In this document: positions 56,029 through 64,000 of the stretch, one piece after another
How the letters are laid out: each line of letters opens with the position of its first letter
Numbering within the stretch: position 1 is the first letter of the stretch
Origin: Corynespora cassiicola
Taxonomy: Eukaryota > Ascomycota > Dothideomycetes > Pleosporales > Corynesporascaceae
DNA length: 64,000 bases
NCBI GenBank assembly: GCA_022059125.1
Contig: JAEUWY010000005.1
Span: 4,464,001 to 4,528,000 of the forward strand
Reading direction: 5' to 3'
Notes under the pieces: model-generated
What the model was told of the DNA's origin: nothing
Database searches by the model: none
The model's input: the letters and a program-made list of their open reading frames with translations, nothing else
Translations under genes and position numbers: made by a program

Positions 56029-56331
56029 GTCTATATGGGCAATAGTCGAACGGTCCGTTTAATTAGAAGAAGCGCCCATGTGTCGGGTAGCTAAAATTGT
56101 TTGAATGTTATATTGCAAGCTTATGGCTGGTATAAATATCATTGCGGAAGCCTTGCCAGTGCTTCTGTCACCTCGGACTGCGGATGTGCCCGATATTCGT
56201 AAGCCAAGGATGGCCTTACCAACTCGCAGGATCGCTTGCTTACCTGATTTGGTCAATGTGGATCCAATAATACAGCCCTGCTTGTTCATGACAGCGCCCT
56301 TCTCGTCCCATCTCGGCCGAAAAGCCCTTTT
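56029..56331. other. Spacer between bZIP and beta-lactamase-like genes
   Basis: 303 bp on the path from the bZIP stop to the beta-lactamase-like ATG; a short minus-strand frame here is not protein-like. Confidence 0.5.
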
Positions 56332-57146
56332 TCAAGATGGTCCATCCGTATTGTGGAATATCGCTTGCCGCTCTTTGACGACATCAAATATATTACGGCC
56401 ACCCATGATTTTACTGGAAGTTGTTCCCACAAAGGGCTGTAACACTGTCGTAGAGTCGACTCGAACGAGCTGCAGGTCAACATCGGAAGGCGTGTTTATT
56501 AAAGGGGTTATTTGTTGGCGAGATTCTGGGCCATCTGTTGGCCCCATTCCGAGCTGAAAGTCTTCAATATTCTGATGTTCAGCTTTCCGTCGGTCATTCT
56601 TTATTCGATGTAGTCGTAGTTCGGGCAATAGGGATGGATGGTTGATTGTTGCGTCGTATGTGGACCACAGTTGACGTACTCTGGCCGAAACTTCATCATG
56701 CTGGTCGAGAACGCCGGCCTTTGAAGCAACTTGCAAAAGTGCTTCGACATCTGTAGAAAGATCTGAAAGGACCTGAAGCAAATCGTCGCACCGCCTCTTT
56801 TCGGATGCCGCGGCACTGTCTTTTCGTTTTTGATATGTCCTTTGGGCCTCGCGGACCTGAGCCCGACGTTTCTAACGTCGCTCAGTAACGTTTCTACATT
56901 CTTTTCGAGCTTACAAACTTCTATCGCGCTCTCGTCGCGCGCGCGGCTCACCCGTGGTCGTCCACGCCCTCGGCGTTGTGGAACAGATTCGGAAGACCGC
57001 GGAACTTCTGTTAACATCTCTGGGCTCGACTGGCGCATATCATTCGAGTTGACAATGGGCTGTAACCAATGTCCATAACCAAATCTCATTCCCGTCCGGA
57101 CAACTTCCCCGTCGCTATCTGCAGCACTCCGGGCATCCCTGTCCAT
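56332..57146 (-). CDS. bZIP transcription factor
   Basis: Exons 57146-56919 and 56871-56332 give 255 residues. Exon 1 ends with an AT-hook-like GRGRPRVSRARDESAIE. Splicing then supplies the basic region KRRAQVREAQRTYQKRKDS and a short leucine/helical zipper (CDDLLQVLSDLSTDVEALLQ). Downstream, VRQLWSTYDATINHPSLLPELRLHR and KNDRRKAEHQN match a group of fungal bZIP regulators that often sit in secondary-metabolite clusters. The donor is GTTTGT, unusual for this window; without that splice the basic region is out of frame. The position among accessory enzymes suggests local control, which is inference. Confidence 0.87.
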
Positions 57147-57714
57147 GGAGAAGGGCGTCTAGGAAAGAATCAAATAAATTCACGCGAATACCAGATTCAA
57201 ATAATATGAAAGCTAGCAGAAAACGGGATGGTATTGCGATGTAAATGCGATGAGCGTCTGGCGGCTTCTTGTTGAATGCAGGTGATCAGAAATCAAGGTA
57301 ATAGCCTCGGACCAGGATTCGTCCGCGCTTGGGCCATGTATTTTGCACATTGCTCTAGACCATCATACTGCTGTCAGCTTCCTGGCTTCAATTCTATCAA
57401 AATTCCATCCGGTCTATCTGGAACCTTTCTTTCCCTACTTATCAACATGCTAGTCCAGCTACGCCAGAGTCGTTTGGCCATGGTAGCAATTCACTCTCGC
57501 TCGCTCGCTAATCTGGTCAATTTTTGCGAAGTGCATAAACTGTTGTCTAAGCCTTTTACCCACGGTATCCAAGTCCGGGTCTACTTCCGCGGGTTTTTTC
57601 AGGACCATTTCATGGCGTCGAAATACTAATCTAGGTTGACGGGCACCTCCTCAGTGCAATGCGCAGCCTTTCCGCTCCAGATCGATGGAACAGGGAAGAT
57701 GGCAGCACCTGTTG

Positions 57715-57909
57715 CTAGCTGGCTTCATGAGCAAAACTCAACTCCTTGCGAAGATGGGTAACTCTCTCACTCATATCGTCAACATAATTTTCCCATCCAA
57801 CAGTCGCATTATCAATTCTTACTGTCCCTGGCTTTTTTTTCAAAACAAGCTTCGCCAGTGTGTAAGAGGCCACGACCCAGATAGCAGCAGTTTGAAGCTT
57901 TTAGGTTGA
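57715..57909 (-). other. Unassigned protein-like reading frame
   Basis: A 64-codon frame without an ATG, entered after a TAA and ended by TAG at 57715-57717. It translates to a hydrophobic helix (AAIWVVASYTLAKLVLKKK) and a charged helix (VDDMSERVTHLRKELSFAHE). The amphipathic pattern is unlike random translation, so it may be the last exon of an unrecognised gene or a gene relic. No family is recognised. Confidence 0.3.
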
Positions 57910-58740
57910 CCTAGTGGAGCCATTCCAAGCAGCGGCTATCATGGGGAACCTGCCTCCAGTTTAGAGTATCCTAATCCATTACATTATTGAGCGGAAACCC
58001 CCAGTTACCTTCGAAATCGACATTAGACGGATGGAACATGAGCAAGCTGCTACAGTCTTCTCCTGAGATATTGCGACCAATATTGGAATATGCAAAGGCA
58101 CACAACCACCGCAAACAGTCATAGTCAACTGAACTTCAGGGCCAGCTTAATACCATTCCAACTCGCAACAGTTGGCCTGATACTTGACAAAAGCACCATT
58201 GAGATCTAGCTACCCGTCCAGGCTGATATCACACCGTTATTCTGTTCTTATGCACCAGTGCGGTGGAACTGGTCTTGCTGCAATGCTGGCAGTATCAATT
58301 CACCAGACTTTAGCCTGACCTTCAAACGGCCAACGCAAGGTGATTCTTTGCAGGCTACCGGCACGCCATCTTGCACACAACCGAGGTTTTGAGTGGGGGA
58401 TCCACTATGGAAGGCTTCACAATGAAGCTAGAGTATTGGGGTTGTACCATGATGTACTTTAGTATCCATTATATTGCCTCATGACACTTTTCCAATCTCT
58501 CAAACTGATCCACAAAGGGGGTCCTAAGTCTTGGGATTTGCATTTGATAGCCCGTGGAAGACATACCGCAAGTTCACACAGGTCGAGTTCTCCGACGGCC
58601 AAGTGCGGACTTGTCAAAGATACCCGCTATCCGCCCTGCGTGTCTAGACCCACTATCCCACCTTCCTATTTAGGCATACCCCTCATCACTCGCATACGCG
58701 GTGCAGCGGATGGACAACGGATATCTCGCGATCCACGAAA

Positions 58741-58748
58741 TATATAAA
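58741..58748 (+). promoter_or_regulatory. TATA box of the class V aminotransferase gene
   Basis: TATATAAA lies 60 bp before the ATG at 58801. Confidence 0.6.
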
Positions 58749-58800
58749 CAACTTCCTCTTTCGAGAGCAGCTCGATTCTACATTAAAGAGTCAAGTCAAC

Positions 58801-60118
58801 ATGTCTGGAGCATTCGATGTCAAAAAAGCCAGGGAGCAGTTCCCCGCATTGGCGCAGGACCAAGTCTTTTTGGATAATGCCGGAGGGAGCCAAACCTTAA
58901 GCCCCGTTATTGAATCGTAGGCCTTTTATCTCCTCTTTCCATCGATTTGTACTGAAACCATCAGAATTGCTCAGTACCTATCCAAGACAAACGTACAGCT
59001 GGGTGCATCGTATCACACGGGCCAAATCTCCAACACCAAGTACGAGGAGGGCTATCAAGCCGCCGCAAAGTACATCAATGCGGGACGCGACGAAATTGGT
59101 ATGCAATCCAAGCTTTCTCTGCCCGGGTTACTGACTGGTCTAGTGCTGGGAGCGTCCACCACTCAACTCTTCATGAACCTTGCCGGGGCCCTGAAGTTCA
59201 ACGAAGGCGATGAAATCATTCTGTCAAAGATGGAGCACGAGACAAACGTCAAACCCTGGCTCTTCCTTGCTGAGCGACTGAAACTCAATATCAAGTGGTG
59301 GCACTCGCCAAAGCCAGAGCTCAAGCTCACGCCAGAGAACCTTAAACCGCTGCTCTCCCCCAAAGTGAAGTTTGTCGCCTGTACCCATGTTTCAAACATC
59401 CTGGGCACCATCCACGACATCAGGGCAATTGCAGACACTGTGCATGAAGCAGGTGCATTGTTTGCTGTCGATGGCGTTTCTTTTGCACCACACAGGAGAG
59501 TTGACGTCAAGGCCTTTGGTGTAGACTTTTATGCCTTTTCGTGGTACAAGGTATGGATCATGAATAGCTCTAACGATGCCATCTAACTGCTTACAGGTCT
59601 ACGGGCCCCATATTTCCGTCCTGTATGCCAGCAACGCCGCCCAGGAACATGTCCAGCCCCGGACACATTTCTTCAACCCAACCAAAACCCTGGAAGACAA
59701 GCTTGGATTTGCAGCCTCCAGCTACGAAGCTACACAGTCGATTCCGGAAATTGTCAAGTACCTCGAAGGAAAGGACGGAGCCATTGCTGAGCACGAGGGG
59801 AAGCTGCAGAAGATCTTGCTCGACTTTCTCGACTCGCGCTCTGACATTACCGTACTCGGATCTACCTCCTCAGACTCCAAAGTGCGCGTCCCGACCATCT
59901 CTTTTGTGGTAGATGGAATACGTTCCGACAAGGTCATTGAAGAAGCGGAGAAGATTTCAAACTATGGCTTCCGATGGGGGCACTTTTACTCCAAGCGGCT
60001 GTGCGATGAGATTCTGGGTCTTGCACCTGAGGGTGTAGTTAGGGTGAGCGCGGTGCATTACAACACCGAAGAAGAGATGCAGGGACTCGTGGAGGTCCTG
60101 AAGAAGGTTCTTCCATAG
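58801..60118 (+). CDS. Class V aminotransferase (cysteine-desulfurase-like)
   Basis: Four exons, 58801-58916, 58965-59098, 59144-59550 and 59597-60118, give 392 residues. The start has FDVKKAREQFPALAQDQVFLDNAGGSQ, the substrate-entry motif of the family. Then come QLGASYHTG, GASTTQLFMNLA, the PLP-stacking block ILSKMEHETNVKPW, THVSNILGTIHDI, AVDGVSFAPHRRVDV and the PLP lysine in DFYAFSWYK followed by VYGPHISVLY. The lysine context is FSWYK where most relatives have FSGHK, so the active-site pocket may differ. No mitochondrial presequence is seen, and the length is below NFS1, so this is not the housekeeping iron-sulfur enzyme. Substrate could be an amino acid or sulfur/selenium donor. It is a neighbour of a DJ-1-type gene. 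Confidence 0.92.
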
Positions 60119-60737
60119 ACATGTTAGGTTGTCTAGATTCATCTATGCTATTATCCCGTGGGCTTTCTAGTAGTACGGAGACGAAGACACTTCGTAATAT
60201 CATAATATCCAAAAAGTCCCGCAAATTGCCTCATCAAAACCCGCTTAATATTAAGAAGGCTGTCAGCGACTAGAACCAGTGAACTGCAAAGTTTACCTGC
60301 GCATTCTATTAGGGTATTACCCGTCCATCAAGATCCTATTAGCCTTGATTACTGTCTGTTCTTAAATCTCACGGAACAACGCTAACGCGGCATGGATGAT
60401 GATCTCATCAACCCTGCGTCACGTGCGACACTCCACCATACCTAGATAGGAATCAAACATGCCTGTTTTGGTCATCTAGGGCTGACATCTAGGACGAAAC
60501 CCGAGCGCAGCTAACCAAGCCCGTTGTTCGTACGACTTCATCACCTCGCGCGATCCTCGAAGATCTGTCGGCCGTACCCCTCTCGGAACACGGAACGGAC
60601 CCCACGCTACATCCGATCCATCAACACCAAACCTATATATCTTGCCAGACACACAGTCAACAAGTAGCCACCATCACGGCCCTTGCAATCCAATCCATCT
60701 CACATCTCACAAACAATTCACTCACAAACAATCCAAA
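60119..60737. other. Spacer with DJ-1/PfpI gene promoter
   Basis: About 620 bp; a TATATAT at 60634-60640 lies 98 bp before the next ATG. Confidence 0.5.
60634..60640 (+). promoter_or_regulatory. TATA box of the DJ-1/PfpI gene
   Basis: TATATAT, 98 bp before ATG 60738, followed by a C/A-rich leader (CACAAACAATTCACTCACAA-type). Confidence 0.6.
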
Positions 60738-61436
60738 ATGGCCTCCGTCTTCAAAGTCGCCGCCTACATCTACCCCCACTCCGACATCCTCGACTTCAGC
60801 GGCCCCCTCGAAATCTACAACTGCGCCCCTCCCCCCAACAACCCCCACCGCTTCGAAACCACCACCTTTGCGCACCACAACCCCGTGCAGGCCGCCACAA
60901 AATCCACCACGTACGTGCCGAGCGCCTCCTTCGCCGAGGTGGAGCGCGACCTCGAGAGCTACGACATCCTCGTGATCCCTGGCGCCTGGCCCGAGGCCAT
61001 TGTCAAGCTCCTCGACCTGGACGAGGGAAAGCAGCTCCTGGCGCTGATCCGGCGGTTCGCGCAGCTCAAGCCGCGGGCCGAGACGGGCGCGCGCGTCTTG
61101 CAGTCTGTGTGCTCTGGGTCGTTGATCTTGGCGGCGGCGGGGGTCTTGGCGGGGCGGAAGGTCACGACGCATCACCTGTGCTTTGGGGAGTTGAAGGAGA
61201 TGGCGGATAAGGCTGCAGGAGGGGATGCGGGCATGGAGATTCTCAAGAAGAAGAGGTGGGTGGATGGGGGGAAGACGGAGGCTGGGGTTAGGATTATTAA
61301 TGCGGGGGGTGTGACTTCGGGGATTGATGCTAGTTTGTTTGTTGTGGAGGAGTTGGCCGGGAAGGCGTATTCGGATTTTACGGCCGACATTGTGGAGTTT
61401 GAGAGGAGGGGGCAGAATGATGGATGGGATGCTTAG
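60738..61436 (+). CDS. DJ-1/PfpI family protein, isonitrile-hydratase-like
   Basis: A single exon of 232 codons. ATG 60738 follows a CA-rich leader ending CCAAAATG; an upstream in-frame Met would add a non-conserved tail. The fold marks are VAAYIYPHSDILDFSGPLE (with the acidic partner Glu near residue 23), YDILVIPGAWPEAI, and the nucleophile elbow VLQSVCSGSLILAAAGVLAGRKVTTHH with Cys at about 124, then INAGGVTSGIDASLFVVEEL. The AGVTAGID-like end is typical of the isonitrile hydratase/transcriptional-regulator branch of GATase-1 proteins. Activity could be hydrolysis of an isonitrile or aldehyde/glyoxal handling; sequence alone does not decide. GC content is high in the first half and lower in the second. 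Confidence 0.92.
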   Translation: MASVFKVAAYIYPHSDILDFSGPLEIYNCAPPPNNPHRFETTTFAHHNPVQAATKSTTYVPSASFAEVERDLESYDILVIPGAWPEAIVKLLDLDEGKQLLALIRRFAQLKPRAETGARVLQSVCSGSLILAAAGVLAGRKVTTHHLCFGELKEMADKAAGGDAGMEILKKKRWVDGGKTEAGVRIINAGGVTSGIDASLFVVEELAGKAYSDFTADIVEFERRGQNDGWDA

Positions 61437-62094
61437 GAGAAAAGGGGGGGGGGGGGGGTTCGTGGAAAAGGCATAACGGTTGTCGTAGAGGTATTTGCGG
61501 CGTGCCTTGATTATAGAGCTGTGATGTCAAAACAAAGATGGAATCTTCTCAGATGAGTCCATGAGAGTGCTCGATATTTTGAATGCAGGAGAAGTATACT
61601 TGGGTGTTCGGGTTCAAGGTAGTTGGGGGAAGGCATGTCGTTTTGATCTGACCATGACTGAGGTATATCTTCCGCACCAACTGTTTGTCATTCCCCTTTC
61701 ATTCTTGACCTCACTATACGAACCAATGATATTGACGCAAATTCAGCGCTAGAACTTGTTACTCAAGTATAGTAAGACTGACAGACTGCAGATTGGCCGA
61801 AAAAAATGTGGACCTCCTATGGTCATATGCCCCTGACCCAGTCCCGTTGCATGTCTAGTCCTCCGCAATGGTCCGGGGGTTGCGGACCACGATGCGGATG
61901 AAAATATGGCGGTGAAAGCAAGTGCAAAAATGTCCGAGAAAGCCAAGATTTTATTCTTTATCTTACATTACCAGCTTTCCTGCTCGGTAATATCAATCAA
62001 AATATCCGACCAAAAGTCTAGTACAAAGAAGGTAAAAAGCTATATATACAGTTTTGAAATAGTCCATATCCTCCAAGTTTATACGGATTCGCGC
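61437..62094. other. Convergent 3' region with a G homopolymer
   Basis: About 660 bp between two stop codons, AT-rich toward the right. The run of 15 G at 61444-61458 immediately follows the DJ-1 gene. Nothing else is recognised. Confidence 0.5.
61444..61458. repeat. Homopolymer of 15 G
   Basis: An uninterrupted G run starting 8 bp after the DJ-1 stop codon. Length may be inexact because such runs are prone to sequencing error. Confidence 0.8.
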
Positions 62095-63755
62095 TTACTC
62101 GTACTTCGCATGCGCAATCTTAAAGCCACCAGGCAGTAGATCCGTGAAAACCCTGCGAGGGTCATACTTGTTACGAATAGCCTGGAGCTTTTTGACGCTC
62201 TCCGATCCGTAGCTCTCAAAGACTTTCTGTCCCTTGTTGGCATCGTTGAGATAAATGTATCTGATTGCGAGATCCTTCTCGTTCAGCTGCGATTCAATCC
62301 TGTCATTGACAGTCTGCAGAAATTCGTCGATCTTTGCCTCATTCTCGGCGCCACTAAACGAAATGCTTTCCTCAACCCAGAACTGAGGGACGACCTCGAT
62401 ATTCTCGGGGGTACCTTGGGAGCGCTCGGCGAAAGTGCGGGTCACGGCGTTAAAGGCAATACCGCAGAAGAATCCAGGGATGGTATTGGCTAGATTGGTC
62501 TCCTTTAGTACCTGGAACCACGAGTCGTGGACAATGTCCATGGCTTCTCGGGTTGCCTTGATAGGAACAACGCGGAACCTCTGGATAAACCCGTGGCCGG
62601 GACCACCCTCCTCGAAGGCGAAGCGCATAGCTTTGCTGTAAGCTGCGAGAGACACTGGCGCCATTTTTGAGGTCTCGTTGACTGCCTTGATAGTGCCGTC
62701 GTAAAAGGTGGCGGCTGGCCCCGTAGTTGGTGCGACAGAGCCGTTATACAGCAGGGTGGACTCGTAGCTCGGTACAGTGAAGTTTGGTCCCCATCGGACA
62801 ACCGGTGTGACGGCAAAGCCCGTATCGACATCTCCATTCAACGTAAAGTCAAGCAGAGCATCAAGATACAGGTCCTTGGTATCTTCTGCCTCTTCGTATG
62901 TGGCTTCGGCACGGAGGACGACCTCGAGGGGGAAGGTCTGGAGATCGAAGCGGGTGATCATCGCATACGAGTTTCCTCCACCCTGAAGGGCCCAGTAGAG
63001 GTCGGAATACTCGCTATCAGCGGTGACTGTTGCGATAGTGCCGTCAGCAAGAACGGCCTGTGATTGTTAGCTGGTGTTTACATATTCGTATACTCGTCAT
63101 ACCTCGTAAGCTTTGATCTTCCCTTTGGAAGAAGCGAGTCCGTGTGCATAGCTAAAGTACGAAATGCCGCCACCAAGAAGCAGGCCTGGAACACCGACAG
63201 GCGGAAGACGGCCGCCAACAACAGTGAGATTTGTGCCATCCAGGTATTCAAAGACGTCACCCCATCGGGGGCCAGGTCCGATTGACATCGTTTGCTTGTC
63301 TTCTGAAAGTTTCAGGGTGTTAAGGTTCGTGCTCGATATTTGCACACCAGTAGAGTTGATGTTGGCGGCGTCCGGGATGGGCATGTGGCCGCCACCGCGC
63401 ATGGCAAAGAGGGTCGATGTGTTTGCAAGAGTCTTGACGGCAAAGGACAGGTCTTGGGCGTTTCGAGGTGCAAAGATGCAGGCAGGGCCCAGCCAGGCTG
63501 AGGCATCCCAAGAGACTGTGGATTCATGAGCGGGAAAGTCATGTTCAGACAGTGAAGAGCAATCTAACCTTCGCTTTCCTTCTCGTAACCCTCATCATCA
63601 GGAAGGTATGTCAGGTTGGAGAACTTTTGTTTGAGAAGAGTACAAGCGGTGGAGGGGTCAGCAAAATCGGAAAAACTTTTGACTTGGTTGGCACCGTGTC
63701 CCCTGGCGCCAGCGGACACCAGGGGCAGTAGGCCAAAGGCAAGGGCAAGATGCAT
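62095..63755 (-). CDS. Secreted FAD-linked (berberine-bridge-type) oxidoreductase
   Basis: Exons 63755-63569, 63515-63103 and 63057-62095 give 520 residues. The signal peptide is MHLALAFGLLPLVSAGA. The PCMH-type FAD domain begins LGPACIFAPRNAQDL and has the flavin-linking His in AMRGGGHMPIPDA, then GPGPRWGDVFEYL, VVGGRLPPVGVPGLLLGGGISYFS and GNSYAMITRFDLQTFPL. The second covalent Cys of true berberine-bridge enzymes appears replaced (GGGISYF), so attachment is probably single. The BBE C-terminal element is present as IRNKYDPRRVFTDLLPGGFKIA. Several NxT/S sequons fit secretion. Such oxidases act on sugars, alkaloids or secondary metabolites. Intron 1 uses a GTTAGA donor. Confidence 0.94.
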
Positions 63756-63844
63756 TTCGAAACAGAATCAAGTCAGAGTAGAAAGGTGCGGTAAACAGAG
63801 ATCCAGTTGCTTGTTGATACAACAGAAGCTGCGTTTCACTGCCA

Positions 63845-63852
63845 TTATATAT
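63845..63852 (-). promoter_or_regulatory. TATA box of the FAD oxidase gene
   Basis: A TATATAA sequence on the minus strand about 90 bp before the ATG at 63755. The remaining bases to the window edge show no gene. Confidence 0.6.
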
Positions 63853-64000
63853 CACAATGTGCATTCACCGTGGCCAAAAAAAGCCATTAAGAGGCTGAGT
63901 CCATGTAGCCGGTAGGCCGCATCTCATTTCGTCGATTAGATTGAACTAGATCCCCAACTAGGTGACCTGATTCGAAGACCAGACATGCGCATACAGAAGA

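Larger units (their letters stand above)
57147..58800. other. Long stretch with one protein-like fragment
   Basis: About 1.65 kb between divergently oriented genes. A minus-strand frame at 57715-57909 reads like a real protein end (see separate entry). The rest has only broken frames. A TATATAAA at 58741-58748 belongs to the next gene. Confidence 0.45.

Noticed and set aside
56105..56557. 150-codon plus-strand frame across the bZIP 3' end
   Set aside because: Antisense to the bZIP coding exon and its 3' flank; no recognisable domain.
58000..58480. Possible gene relic in the spacer before the class V aminotransferase
   Set aside because: Several short frames with stops on both strands; no motif could be named.

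Overview
The window is nuclear DNA from a filamentous ascomycete (Pezizomycotina). Most genes carry short introns of about 44-118 nt with GT donors, CTRAC-like branch sites and AG acceptors. The gene content is typical of that group: HRXXH/Asp f2-type secreted protein, DUF1996 protein, SconB, Atg17, a LaeA-like methyltransferase, and Zn2Cys6 and bZIP regulators. I see no rRNA, CRISPR array, intact transposon or prokaryotic operon. All exon boundaries below were worked out by eye from splice signals and frame continuity; phases were checked arithmetically, but no database search was run and the species cannot be named.

Left part (1-17 kb): the 5' end of a mitochondrial HTD2-like dehydratase gene runs off the left edge. 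A decayed DUF1996 gene follows. Then comes a divergent zinc-scavenging pair: a secreted Pra1/Asp f2-type protein (2866-3868, minus) and a ZIP transporter with a Cys/His-rich outer N-terminus (5013-6693, plus). Their shared 1.1-kb promoter holds four GCCAAG (PacC-type) hexamers and one CAAGGT core. A BTB/POZ gene with a 434-nt intron and the ubiquitin-binding WD40-PFU-PUL protein Doa1/Lub1 follow, separated by long GC-rich non-coding stretches.

Middle (17-37 kb): a short-chain dehydrogenase, a proline-rich single-pass membrane protein, a Zn2Cys6 regulator, a 71-residue spliced small gene, a basic hypothetical protein, and an MFS sugar transporter broken by one in-frame TAG. A P450 and a LaeA-like methyltransferase are divergently arranged. 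The sulfur regulator SconB/Met30 carries an unusual His-rich N-terminus.

Housekeeping block (37-45 kb): Atg17, Rio1 kinase, Coq11-like protein and Yaf9 (the last two divergent over 281 bp), and a small predicted mitochondrial protein.

Right part (45-64 kb): accessory genes. An FAD monooxygenase sits between two anion/vitamin-type MFS transporters. Then come a small membrane protein, a conserved hypothetical, a MYND-finger protein, a class C beta-lactamase/transesterase-like enzyme, a bZIP regulator, a class V aminotransferase, a DJ-1/PfpI protein and a secreted berberine-bridge-type FAD oxidase. Many genes here have a TATA box 60-100 bp before the ATG, unlike the housekeeping block. This suggests, but does not prove, conditional expression and perhaps a small metabolic cluster without a visible synthase.
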